Shown here: piece after piece, positions 9,663-17,416 of the stretch
Layout: each line of letters begins with the position of its first letter
Numbering within the stretch: position 1 is the stretch's first letter
Origin: Burkholderiaceae bacterium
GTDB taxonomy: Bacteria; Pseudomonadota; Gammaproteobacteria; Burkholderiales; Burkholderiaceae_D
Reading direction: 5' to 3'
NCBI GenBank assembly: GCA_018882935.1
Contig: VERA01000025.1
Coordinates: forward strand, 1 to 32,099
DNA length: 32,099 bases
Program-made: the position numbers and the translations under genes
Notes under the pieces: generated by a model
Seen by the model: the letters and a program-made list of their open reading frames with translations, nothing else
What the model was told of the DNA's origin: nothing
Databases searched by the model: none

Positions 9663-12638
9663 TCAGTGACGCGTCTCGACTTGTTGCAGCGGCTCATTCG
9701 GCATCGCCGGCAACGGCTTACGCTCGCGCGGCGTGCGGGGTGTCGGCGGGGTCGCAGTTTGCTCCGCTTGAACCACGCGCAGACGTTCCGGATTGGTCTC
9801 GGTCATTTGCAAACCGGCGGCGCGAAGCATGGACTCCATATCGATGCTGGCTGCTGCGACTGGAGCAGGTGCTGATGGCACGGTTGGTACTGCTGGTGCC
9901 GCTGGCGGCGCGATAGCTTCGGCCGGTGGCGATACGCGTACTACCTCGGCGGTAGGTGCAAGGTGATCAGCTTCGGCAACCGGCTCGGCTTGAGTAGCAT
10001 GGTCTAGCTTAGCAACATGCTCGGCTTCAGCAGCGTGGTCTCGATCAGCAACATGCCCGGTCTGAGCGACGTGGTCTACGTGAGCGGCATGGTCTGGCTT
10101 CGCAACAGGCTCGAACCTTGGCGCAAGGTCAATCACCGTTTGCGCCTCTGCCGGTGCTTCAGCCGCAGCAGTAACAGCCACCTGGGCAGGCGCTTGAACG
10201 GTTTCGATCACTGTCGAGGCTGCAACAGCGGGGGCCGCTGGCGGCTGTTGTGATGCATGGCGTTCGTGTGTTTGGTGCGCTTCGTGTGCTACCTGCGGTT
10301 CATGCGCCACCTGCGTTTCATGCGGTTCATGCGTTTGATTCAGATTGTGCGCTTGGCCATGATCGTGCGCGCTAACTGCTGCTGCCCCAACACTCTCATC
10401 AACGAAATCGATGTTTTCGTTTACGCCTGCTTCGCCCGTCACCTGATCGCGCTCGCGACGGTTACGGTTACGACCACCGCGACGACGACGACGGCGTGGT
10501 TGGTCATCACCATCCTCGGATTCAGCAGCAGCTACTTGTGATGAGGCTGGTATGGCAGGCTCGTTGGCCGCGCCAAGTTGCAGGCTCGCTTGCGCTTGCT
10601 GCTCTAGAGGTGCGCGCTCGTCTTCTTGTTTGCGCTCAGGACGCGGCTGCCGTTGCGGTCGCTCACGTTTTGCTTCGGTGGCCTCTTGCGGTTCGCGCAG
10701 CTCGCGTGCTTCGCGCGGCGGCTTTGGCTGGCGCGGCTCTTTGGTTTCCTTGGTTTCCTTCGCAACTTTCGGTGCAAGCTCCTTGGTCGGTTTGGCCTCG
10801 GCACTACGCTCATCTCGGTCGCGACCCCGACCGCGACCGCGGCGATTACGGCCGCCACGATCACCGCGCTCGGAGCGCTCGCGTACCGCTGGCTTGGCAG
10901 CTTCTGGTTCTGCTGGTGCGGTAGATTTTTTTCTAAATAGACCGAACAGTCGCGACAGAAAACCTTCTGCTGCTGCCTCATCGGTTGCAGTAGCAGCCAC
11001 CGGCTCTGCCTTACGCTCGACAATCGGTGCCGGGCGATCAGGTGTGATGCCCTTGACCATTGCCTCTTGGCGGGGTTTTGCTTCTTCTGCTTTGCGCTTG
11101 CTGTAACCAATATCGGTGTCGGCTTCCTCGGCCATGCGGTAGCTGGCTTGCAGGTCATCGAGGCGCGGATCATCGTGCTTGATGCGCTCGAGTTTGTAAT
11201 GCGGCGTCTCGAGGTGCTTGTTCGGAATCAGCACTACGGTCACACGGTGACGGGTCTCGATCTTGAGAATTTCTCCGCGCTTTTCGTTCAGCAGGAAAGC
11301 GGCGACATCGACCGGCACCTGTACATGAATCGCCGCCGAGTTTTCTTTCATTGCCTCTTCTTGAATAATGCGCAGTACTTGCAGCGCAGAAGAGTCGGTA
11401 TCGCGAATGTGGCCGGTACCGTTGCAGCGCGGGCAGGTCACATGGCTGCCCTCGGAGAGCGACGGGCGCAGGCGCTGGCGGGATAGTTCCATCAGGCCGA
11501 AGCGAGATATCTTGCCCATCTGCACGCGGGCGCGGTCGTAGTGCAAGGCGTCCTTCAGACGGTTTTCGATTTCGCGCTGATTCTTCGCGCTTTCCATGTC
11601 GATGAAATCGATCACGATCAAACCGCCAAGATCTCGCAGGCGTAGCTGACGCGCGACTTCTTCTGCCGCTTCAAGGTTAGTGTTGAACGCGGTGGTCTCA
11701 ATATCCGAGCCACGCGTTGCACGCGCCGAGTTGACATCAATCGATACCAAGGCTTCGGTGTGATCGACAACAATCGCGCCGCCCGATGGTAACGGGACGG
11801 TACGTGAGTACGCAGTCTCGATCTGATGCTCGATCTGGAAACGCGAGAACAGCGGTACTTCATCGCGGTAGCGCTTGACGCGCGGCACCATGTCCGGCAT
11901 CACGTGGCTCATGAACTGTTGCGCCTGCTCGTGTATGTCGTCGGTGTCGATCAGGATTTCGCCGATGTCAGGCTGGAAGTAATCACGAATCGCCCGGATC
12001 ACCAGCGAGGATTCCTGATAAATCAGAAACGCGCCGGGCGCAGACTTGGATGCACCGTCAATGGCGTTCCACAGCTGCATTAAGTAGTTCAAGTCCCACT
12101 GCAGCTCGTCGACTGTGCGGCCAATACCGGCAGTGCGGGCAATCACCGACATGCCATGCGGCAGGTCGAGCTTGTCCATGGTTTCGCGCAGTTCTTGGCG
12201 GTCTTCGCCTTCTACGCGGCGTGAGACACCGCCGCCACGCGGGTTGTTCGGCATGAGCACCAGGTAGCGACCCGCCAGCGAAACAAACGAGGTGAGTGCT
12301 GCACCCTTGTTGCCGCGCTCTTCTTTCTCGACCTGGACAACGATTTCCTGACCCTCGCGCAGCGCCTCGCGGATGCTGGCATTGCGGACATCCACGCCCT
12401 CGCGGAAGTAGCTACGCGCCACTTCCTTGAAGGGCAAAAAGCCGTGGCGCTCTTCGCCATAGTTGACAAAGCAGGCTTCCAGCGATGGCTCGATGCGGGT
12501 GATGACGCCTTTGTAGATATTGGATTTGCGTTGCTCGCGGCCGGCGGCCTCGATATCGATGTCGATCAGCTTTTGGCCGTCGACAATGGCGACGCGCAGT
12601 TCTTCCTGCTGCGTAGCATTGAACAGCATTCGTTTCAT
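9663..12638 (-). CDS. rne: ribonuclease E
   Basis: A 991-residue endoribonuclease that starts mRNA decay and processes rRNA and tRNA precursors. The catalytic half carries an S1 RNA-binding domain from about residue 37, a 5'-sensor/RNase H-like region, metal-binding aspartates D301 (SIDVNSARATRG) and D344 (IVIDFIDMES), and the zinc-link CPRC at 402-405. These correspond to D303, D346, C404 and C407 of the E. coli enzyme. From about residue 520 the protein is low-complexity: arginine-rich blocks (GGRNRRGRGRGRDRD; RRRRRRGGRNRNRR), a histidine-rich tract at 758-794 and a hexapeptide repeat at 849-896. This tail is the usual place for degradosome scaffolding, but its sequence is lineage-specific. 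GGAG lies 9 nt before the ATG. The gene is divergent from rluC. Confidence 0.96.
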   Translation of the reverse strand: MKRMLFNATQQEELRVAIVDGQKLIDIDIEAAGREQRKSNIYKGVITRIEPSLEACFVNYGEERHGFLPFKEVARSYFREGVDVRNASIREALREGQEIVVQVEKEERGNKGAALTSFVSLAGRYLVLMPNNPRGGGVSRRVEGEDRQELRETMDKLDLPHGMSVIARTAGIGRTVDELQWDLNYLMQLWNAIDGASKSAPGAFLIYQESSLVIRAIRDYFQPDIGEILIDTDDIHEQAQQFMSHVMPDMVPRVKRYRDEVPLFSRFQIEHQIETAYSRTVPLPSGGAIVVDHTEALVSIDVNSARATRGSDIETTAFNTNLEAAEEVARQLRLRDLGGLIVIDFIDMESAKNQREIENRLKDALHYDRARVQMGKISRFGLMELSRQRLRPSLSEGSHVTCPRCNGTGHIRDTDSSALQVLRIIQEEAMKENSAAIHVQVPVDVAAFLLNEKRGEILKIETRHRVTVVLIPNKHLETPHYKLERIKHDDPRLDDLQASYRMAEEADTDIGYSKRKAEEAKPRQEAMVKGITPDRPAPIVERKAEPVAATATDEAAAEGFLSRLFGLFRKKSTAPAEPEAAKPAVRERSERGDRGGRNRRGRGRGRDRDERSAEAKPTKELAPKVAKETKETKEPRQPKPPREARELREPQEATEAKRERPQRQPRPERKQEDERAPLEQQAQASLQLGAANEPAIPASSQVAAAESEDGDDQPRRRRRRGGRNRNRRERDQVTGEAGVNENIDFVDESVGAAAVSAHDHGQAHNLNQTHEPHETQVAHEPQVAHEAHQTHERHASQQPPAAPAVAASTVIETVQAPAQVAVTAAAEAPAEAQTVIDLAPRFEPVAKPDHAAHVDHVAQTGHVADRDHAAEAEHVAKLDHATQAEPVAEADHLAPTAEVVRVSPPAEAIAPPAAPAVPTVPSAPAPVAAASIDMESMLRAAGLQMTETNPERLRVVQAEQTATPPTPRTPRERKPLPAMPNEPLQQVETRH
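9951..10094 (-). repeat. 18-bp tandem repeat, eight copies, coding hexapeptides in RNase E
   Basis: Residues 849-896 of RNase E read as eight consecutive hexads: DHAAHV, DHVAQT, GHVADR, DHAAEA, EHVAKL, DHATQA, EPVAEA, DHLAPT. The pattern is [D/G/E]-H-x-A-x-x, with histidine at position 2 in seven of the eight. The DNA span is exactly 144 bp (8 x 18) and the units are diverged in sequence. It lies in the disordered C-terminal half. Confidence 0.9.
10257..10367 (-). repeat. histidine-rich tract in the RNase E tail
   Basis: Residues 758-794 of RNase E contain 10 histidines in 37 residues, with spacings of 2-6 and an internal hexad duplication (QVAHEP then QVAHEA). It lies upstream of the hexapeptide repeat and may derive from the same kind of 18-bp expansion. 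Metal binding is possible from composition but is not shown. Confidence 0.8.
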
Positions 12639-12653
12639 TATTAAGTACTCCGC

Positions 12654-12668
12654 GGCCCCTCAGGGGCC
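12654..12668 (-). promoter_or_regulatory. GC-only hairpin next to the rne ribosome-binding site
   Basis: On the rne mRNA side, GGCCCC and GGGGCC form a 6-bp all-GC stem with a 3-nt loop. It ends only two bases before the GGAG ribosome-binding sequence (12648-12651). A stem this close could influence ribosome access or RNase E cleavage in the leader. This is a structure call only. Confidence 0.5.
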
Positions 12669-12944
12669 CTCATGTCGCGCCGACAAAAGGGCGCAATGTA
12701 ATCAAGAGTGCATGCGAGGGACGGAGGCTGGAGGGAGGGGCGCCATAAGTTAAGGCAACGCAAACAACACGTGGCCTCGTAGGGCGCTGATGCTGCAGAT
12801 ACTGCCGAAGCGATCAGTCCGCGCGCAGCCGCCGACGGGCGCGCGTTGTGCGCGCCATGTCATGGCTGGGGTTAGGACTGGAGATCATCATGTCTATTCA
12901 GCGACAGCTTTCGATCAATCGGCAAACGTACTGCTTCATCTTCC

Positions 12945-12975
12945 GACCAGCCTCGCTATCAACAGCGGGCTGGTC
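12945..12975. promoter_or_regulatory. strong hairpin in the rne-rluC spacer
   Basis: GACCAGCC-T-CGCT (12945-12957) pairs with AGCGGGCTGGTC (12964-12975): 12 bp with one bulged T and a 6-nt loop. No T-run follows on either strand, so it is not an intrinsic terminator. On the minus strand it would lie about 310-340 nt ahead of the rne start codon, so it belongs to the leader only if the rne promoter is distal. Confidence 0.5.
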
Positions 12976-13131
12976 AGATTTATCCTTGGGTTCCAGACTC
13001 TCGGTTCCAACACCCCATCGCATGGTCTGGTCGCATCGTTGGTGCGACGCCGACCGCAGCAGGGTGTGCATACACGGCTATGTTCGTCTGTTTTGCAATT
13101 ACCTTGCGAGGTCGACGAACCGACCCCTGTG

Positions 13132-13137
13132 TAGAAT
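13132..13137 (+). promoter_or_regulatory. possible -10 element for rluC
   Basis: TAGAAT lies about 60 nt before the rluC start and matches the sigma-70 -10 consensus at five of six positions. No good -35 hexamer sits at 16-18 nt; TTGCGA at 13104-13109 is too far (22 nt). The call is tentative. Confidence 0.3.
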
Positions 13138-13195
13138 GCTTTAATTCTTCCGACACATACACGGACCTCGTCCGTCGCCTGATTATACATTCCCA

Positions 13196-14221
13196 ATGAA
13201 GGACTTAGCGAGATTTTCCGGGGCCGGGACGTCGCCACCGGCGAACGCCCCCGGCGCGGGCGAGCGGGGAGAGGTCCGTCTGATCACCATTGGGCCCGAC
13301 GAGGCTGGCCAGCGTATTGATAATTTCCTGCTAAGGGTTTGCAAGGGCGTACCCAAGAGTCATGTCTATCAGGTGCTGCGCTCTGGTCAGGTCAGGGTCA
13401 ATAAAGGCCGAATCACTCAAACCTACCGCCTGATCGAGGGGGACGTGGTGCGGGTGCCGCCCATGCGTCTGCCGGAGCCGTCGCACCATAAGGCGCCCGC
13501 CGCCGAGTTTCCGATTTTGTTTGAAGACGAGGCACTGCTGATCATCGATAAACCCGCCGGTGTTGCAGTGCATGGCGGTTCGGGCGTGAGTCATGGCGTG
13601 ATCGAGCAGCTGCGCGCGGCGCGTCCAATGCTTAAATTTCTGGAGCTGGTGCACCGGCTTGATCGTGAGACCTCCGGCATCCTGATGCTGGCCAAGAAGC
13701 GCAGCGCGCTCACGGCCTTGCACGAGCAGATCCGTCTCGGCCAGCTCGACAAGCGCTACCTGACCTTGGTCAAGGGCGAATGGCAGCACCGGCGTCAGCA
13801 CATCAAACTACCGCTGTTCAAATACACCACGCCAGAGGGAGAGCGTCGTGTACGCGTGCAGGCAGACGGACAGCCATCGCACACAGTCTTCAATTTATTG
13901 AGAAAATACGGCGTATATGCCTTGTTGGAAGCGGAGTTGAAGACGGGTCGCACCCATCAGATACGGGTGCATCTGGCGTCGTCGGGCTTTCCGATTGTGG
14001 GTGATGATAAGTATGGCGATTTCGCCCTCAACCGCGATTTGCAAAAGCCGGACGGGCGAAGACTCGCGTTTAAGCGTATGTTCCTGCATGCGTATCGACT
14101 GCGCATCACGCATCCTACGACGGGTAAGCCAGTAGATATTGAGGCCACGCTACCTAAGCCCTGCGTCGATTTTCTTCAGTCGCTCGAACCGAAGGCGGTG
14201 AATGCGACCGAAAGTGCCTAA
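13196..14221 (+). CDS. rluC: 23S rRNA pseudouridine synthase, RluC type
   Basis: A 341-residue RluA-family enzyme that isomerises uridines of 23S rRNA; RluC in E. coli modifies positions 955, 2504 and 2580. An S4 RNA-binding domain spans about residues 36-85 (RIDNFLLRVCKGVPKSHVYQVLRSGQVRVN). The catalytic aspartate is D156 in LVHRLDRETSGILMLAKK, and GRTHQIRVHLASSG follows. The first 25 residues are an unconserved proline/glycine-rich extension; starting at the ATG at 13196 is the simplest reading, though a later start is possible. The position divergent from rne is the same as in many proteobacteria and supports RluC over RluD. Confidence 0.92.
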   Translation: MKDLARFSGAGTSPPANAPGAGERGEVRLITIGPDEAGQRIDNFLLRVCKGVPKSHVYQVLRSGQVRVNKGRITQTYRLIEGDVVRVPPMRLPEPSHHKAPAAEFPILFEDEALLIIDKPAGVAVHGGSGVSHGVIEQLRAARPMLKFLELVHRLDRETSGILMLAKKRSALTALHEQIRLGQLDKRYLTLVKGEWQHRRQHIKLPLFKYTTPEGERRVRVQADGQPSHTVFNLLRKYGVYALLEAELKTGRTHQIRVHLASSGFPIVGDDKYGDFALNRDLQKPDGRRLAFKRMFLHAYRLRITHPTTGKPVDIEATLPKPCVDFLQSLEPKAVNATESA

Positions 14222-14331
14222 GCACCTGTCTCGTTAGCGCGGTGGTGAAGCGGTAGTACGAATGGCAGTACAAGACATACGGCAAGATGCTGCCAACGGT
14301 GCAAGCGGCCTAACCAGATAAGTGTTGAGAC

Positions 14332-14991
14332 ATGCCACGCAAAAAATTTGATTTAATTGTGTTCGACTGGGACGGTACGCTGATGGATAGCACCACAGCA
14401 ATCATCGCCAGTATGCAAGCTGCCGCCCGCGACCTTGGCGTGACGGTGCCAGACAAGCGCGCGGCATCCTACGTCATCGGGCTGGGCCTTCAAGATGCGC
14501 TGCAGGCGGCGGTACCCGATCTTGATCCGCGCCACTACCCGAAAATGGCAGAGCGTTACCGCCATCATTATTTGTCACAAGATCATCAGCTCAGCTTGTT
14601 CGCCGGTGCGCGCGAGATGCTGGACGACCTTGTAGAGCAGGGCTACTTCCTTGCGGTGGCCACCGGTAAAAGTCGTGTCGGCCTGAACCGTGCGTTAGCT
14701 GCCTCCGGCGTCACCTCATTGTTTGATGCCACGCGCTGCGCAGACGAAACCTTTTCCAAGCCAAACCCTGCCATGCTGCTGGAGCTGACGCGTGAACTCG
14801 GGCAGGATATGCGTCGAACCGTGATGATTGGCGATACTACGCACGACATGCAGATGGCGGGCAACGCCGGCGCGGCGGCGATCAGCGTGCACTACGGCGC
14901 GCACCCGGCCGCTGAGTTGGCGGCGCACGCGCCTCTGTTCGGCGCAGAGTCCATCAATGCCTTGCATGAATGGCTGAATGAGCATGCTTGA
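14332..14991 (+). CDS. HAD-superfamily phosphatase (phosphoglycolate phosphatase-like)
   Basis: A 219-residue HAD subfamily IA hydrolase. Motif I is FDWDGTLMDS, with nucleophile D12 and acid/base D14; motif II is T111 in AVATGKSR; motif III is K143 in FSKPNP; motif IV is GDTTHDMQMA (D168, D172). The helical cap falls at about residues 20-90. The family includes phosphoglycolate and other small-phosphate phosphatases (Gph, PpaX-like), but the substrate cannot be read from sequence. It lies 110 nt after rluC and 110 nt before the Rieske gene, a conserved neighbourhood in Burkholderiales. Confidence 0.88.
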   Translation: MPRKKFDLIVFDWDGTLMDSTTAIIASMQAAARDLGVTVPDKRAASYVIGLGLQDALQAAVPDLDPRHYPKMAERYRHHYLSQDHQLSLFAGAREMLDDLVEQGYFLAVATGKSRVGLNRALAASGVTSLFDATRCADETFSKPNPAMLLELTRELGQDMRRTVMIGDTTHDMQMAGNAGAAAISVHYGAHPAAELAAHAPLFGAESINALHEWLNEHA

Positions 14992-15101
14992 GGGCGAGCT
15001 GGCGCAGTTTGCTGCGCTGCCCCTGCATCGTGTGCGCTGTGAAGGCGGTGTCAGGCTCAAGTAGTTATTGACCAGATGAGATTGCTAGTGTGTACTGAGC
15101 C

Positions 15102-15470
15102 ATGAGTGATCCGATTTATATTTGCGAATCATCGGCGCTGACTGAGGGTGGTGCCGGGGTACGCTTTCCGGTTACGGCGGATGGTGGCGACCGTACGGGT
15201 TTTGTGGTGCGCTACGAGACTTCGGTGCACGGCTACTTGAACCGCTGCGCGCATTTGCCGATGGAGCTCGACTGGAACCCTGGCGAGTTCTTCGAAGAGA
15301 GCGGTTTGTATTTAGTATGCGCAACGCACGGCGCGATGTATGAGCCTGATACCGGACGTTGTACCGGTGGCCCGTGCCGTGGCGGTAAGCTGCACAAGTT
15401 GCAGGTAATTGAGCAAGACAACAAAGTTTTCTGGGAGCCGGACAACGACGTTGGCCCGGTAATGGCCTGA
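15102..15470 (+). CDS. Rieske 2Fe-2S protein
   Basis: A 122-residue single-domain Rieske protein. The cluster ligands are C49 and H51 (CAH) and C73 and H76 (CATH), followed by GAMYEPDTGRCTGGPCRG, which resembles the Rieske ferredoxins of ring-hydroxylating oxygenases. No membrane anchor or oxygenase partner is present, so it is probably a soluble electron carrier of unknown partner. It sits between a HAD phosphatase and an S49 peptidase, with 21 nt to the latter; the three may share a transcript with rluC. The role of this conserved position is not known to me. Confidence 0.88.
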   Translation: MSDPIYICESSALTEGGAGVRFPVTADGGDRTGFVVRYETSVHGYLNRCAHLPMELDWNPGEFFEESGLYLVCATHGAMYEPDTGRCTGGPCRGGKLHKLQVIEQDNKVFWEPDNDVGPVMA

Positions 15471-15491
15471 AGCAAACGACAAGCAAGCGCT

Positions 15492-16505
15492 ATGGAAGAA
15501 CCAACATCAGCATCGCCGACCCAAGCCGCAAACGCGGAATCGGCTAACGAAGCAACTCAAGCCGCCCAGGCACAGCGGATACCGTATGAGACGCTGGAAA
15601 AAATCGCACATGCGTACCTCGACGAGCAGCGCGCGAATCGTCGTTGGCGCAATGTGTACCGCATCGGTATCTTGCTACTGGCACTGATCGCCGCCGGCGC
15701 CGCGCTCGATCTCAAGTGGGGCGGTAAGCCACCGAGCACGCGACACACCGCGCTGATTGAGATTACCGGCGAGATTGATTCGGATAGCCCGACTGCCTCG
15801 GTGGACACCATTATGCCGGCCCTGCAGGACGCCTTTAACGACGAGGGCTCGGTGGGTCTGGTACTGCGCATGAATAGTCCGGGCGGAAGCCCGGTGCAGT
15901 CGGCAATAGTGAACAATGAGATCACCCGCTTGCGCAAGCTGCATCCGAACAAACCGGTGTATGTGGTGGTCGAAGACATGTGCGCCTCCGGGTGCTACTA
16001 CATTGCGGCTGCTGCGGATCGTATCTATGTCAGTCAGGGCAGTATCGTCGGTTCAATCGGTGTGCTGATGAGCAGCTTCGGCTTCTCCGGTTTAATGAAT
16101 AAACTGGGCATTGAGCGGCGCCTGATGACTGCGGGTGAGAACAAGGCCATGATGGATCCGTTTCAGCCGCAAAACCCGCGTCACCGTGCTTATACCCAGT
16201 CTTTGTTGGAAGAGATTCACCAGCAATTTATCGCGGCAGTACGCTCCGGTCGCGGCAAGCGACTAAAAAACTCGCCAGAGATTTTCTCGGGCTTGTTTTG
16301 GACCGGTGAAAGCGCGATACGGCTTGGTTTGGCGGATGGGCTTGGTACAGTCGATGGCGTCGCGCGCGATGTATTGAAAGCAGAAGATGTTATCGATTAC
16401 ACCGTGCGCGAGGGCTTGTCTGATCGGGTGCTGAAAAAGTTTGGCGCTGCCGTTGGCGAGGGGTTTGCCAAGACAATGGCAACGGAGTGGGTCAAGCCCA
16501 GGTAA
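15492..16505 (+). CDS. sppA: S49-family signal peptide peptidase, SppA 36K type
   Basis: A 337-residue membrane-anchored serine protease. The N-terminus is cytoplasmic and Ala/Gln-rich, followed by one membrane helix at about residues 57-75; the protease domain then faces the periplasm. The Ser/Lys pair is S166 (EDMCASGCYYIAAAADRI) and K218 (TAGENKAMMDPF), with the substrate-binding MNSPGGSP at 127-134. This is the short, single-domain form, which acts as an oligomer, unlike the 67K E. coli SppA. It degrades leftover signal peptides in the membrane. The start ATG at 15492 has only a weak AAGCAAG upstream. Confidence 0.9.
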   Translation: MEEPTSASPTQAANAESANEATQAAQAQRIPYETLEKIAHAYLDEQRANRRWRNVYRIGILLLALIAAGAALDLKWGGKPPSTRHTALIEITGEIDSDSPTASVDTIMPALQDAFNDEGSVGLVLRMNSPGGSPVQSAIVNNEITRLRKLHPNKPVYVVVEDMCASGCYYIAAAADRIYVSQGSIVGSIGVLMSSFGFSGLMNKLGIERRLMTAGENKAMMDPFQPQNPRHRAYTQSLLEEIHQQFIAAVRSGRGKRLKNSPEIFSGLFWTGESAIRLGLADGLGTVDGVARDVLKAEDVIDYTVREGLSDRVLKKFGAAVGEGFAKTMATEWVKPR

Positions 16506-16542
16506 CTTGATTGAAACCGTTTCGGTAAACGGCTCGTTATGA

Positions 16543-16652
16543 CTGGATCCCGGCCTGCGCCGGGATGACGATTTAAAAGCCCACCTAACTGGCGTACTGT
16601 TTTTGGGAGTTATCTTTTAAAACGAGTCATCCCGGCGAAGGCCGGGATCCAG
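16543..16652. repeat. paired REP-like inverted repeat between convergent genes
   Basis: Two 27-nt elements face each other: 16543-16569 and, inverted, 16626-16652, matching at 26 of 27 positions. Each is itself a hairpin (ATCCCGGC / GCCGGGAT with a 4-nt loop). Short TTTAAAAG segments on the inner side also pair, so the whole 110 nt can fold on itself. The GGATCCCGGC...GCCGGGATGAC pattern resembles REP elements scattered in many proteobacterial genomes. It lies between convergent sppA and the methyltransferase gene, a typical REP location. Confidence 0.85.
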
Positions 16653-16680
16653 CGTGTTCCTACTTCTACTTTTGATGTTT

Positions 16681-17412
16681 TCAAGCCAAAAGTAGAAATA
16701 CGGTCGGTCTTTTTCTGAATGCTGGCATTTTCCCCGCTGCGATTTCTTTTTGCCATTGCTGCGCGCTACACGTGCGTACTAATTCGGTATGGAGCGTGAG
16801 ATCGGTCGCCACACAAATGAGCGTGGTCGGTGCGCACGTACTCGCTAGTGCTTGCAGCATTGCCTCGTTGCGATAAGGTGTTTCGATCACCATCTGAGTT
16901 TGTTTTTCTTGTCGCGAGCGTTGTTCAAGTTGCCGTATGCGTGCAGCGCGTGCATCGGCATCCGTTGGCAAGTAACCATGAAACGCAAAACTTTGTCCAT
17001 TCAGGCCGCTCGCCATCAGCGCCAGTAGCAAAGAAGAAGGCCCCACCAGCGGTTTGACCGTGATGCCCTCACGATGCGCGAGCCCCACGATATCTGCACC
17101 AGGGTCGGCCACGGCGGGTACGCCCGCTTCAGATAGCAGCCCGACATCATGGCCCTGTCGTAGCGGTGTCAGTAAGCCCGGCAACTGCTCGGCGGGGGTG
17201 TTTACATTTAACTCACTGATGTGTGTTTCTTGGAGTGGCTGTTGCAGCGGGTGCGTGGCGTTAACCTGTTTCAAAAATGCGCGCGCGCTTTTTGCGTTCT
17301 CTGCAATGAAGTACTGCAGCGAGGCGGTGCGTGCACGCACCGGGTCGGGAATTACTGTATCCAGTGCGCCTTCGCCAAGTGCATTGGGAATCAGATAGAG
17401 CGTACCGGCCAT
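16681..17412 (-). CDS. RsmI-like SAM-dependent methyltransferase (short paralogue)
   Basis: A 243-residue protein of the tetrapyrrole/RsmI methyltransferase family. Family motifs are the N-terminal GTLYLIPNALG, LLSEAGVPAVADPG, VGPSSLLLALMASGL and FAFHGYLP. RsmI 2'-O-methylates C1402 of 16S rRNA, but this protein is shorter than RsmI (about 286 residues in E. coli) and lacks its C-terminal region; it matches a separate betaproteobacterial group next to maf whose substrate is not established. The ATG at 17412 is preferred over a TTG five codons upstream (17427), which would overlap maf by 11 nt; with ATG the gap to the maf stop is 4 nt. Confidence 0.8.
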   Translation of the reverse strand: MAGTLYLIPNALGEGALDTVIPDPVRARTASLQYFIAENAKSARAFLKQVNATHPLQQPLQETHISELNVNTPAEQLPGLLTPLRQGHDVGLLSEAGVPAVADPGADIVGLAHREGITVKPLVGPSSLLLALMASGLNGQSFAFHGYLPTDADARAARIRQLEQRSRQEKQTQMVIETPYRNEAMLQALASTCAPTTLICVATDLTLHTELVRTCSAQQWQKEIAAGKMPAFRKRPTVFLLLA

Positions 17413-17416
17413 GACA

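Larger units (their letters stand above)
12639..13195. other. 557-nt divergent spacer between rne and rluC with several hairpins
   Basis: No convincing gene lies here. It must hold the promoters of rne (minus) and rluC (plus). Inverted repeats seen: GGCCCC-TCA-GGGGCC at 12654-12668; GGCGCGC-gttgt-GCGCGCC at 12838-12856; a long one at 12945-12975 with one bulged T; and GTCGCA/TGCGAC at 13030-13048. On the minus strand the stretch near 12700-12740 is pyrimidine-rich. A long structured rne leader is plausible, because RNase E is known in E. coli to limit its own mRNA through a structured 5' leader; the start site here is unknown. Confidence 0.6.

Noticed and set aside
10552-11106. Long plus-strand frames antisense to the rne tail
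   Set aside because: They are the mirror of arginine- and alanine-rich coding sequence in RNase E; their translations are serine/arginine-rich low complexity without motifs.
12848-13144. 98-residue open frame in the rne-rluC spacer
   Set aside because: No recognisable motif, no good ribosome-binding site, and it overlaps several hairpins and the likely rluC promoter.
14222-14331. Possible small RNA or tRNA-like fold between rluC and the HAD gene
   Set aside because: No T-loop consensus, no cloverleaf pairing and no terminator could be found.
14984-15064. 26-codon frame overlapping the end of the HAD phosphatase gene
   Set aside because: Short and without ribosome-binding site or similarity; probably chance in GC-rich sequence.
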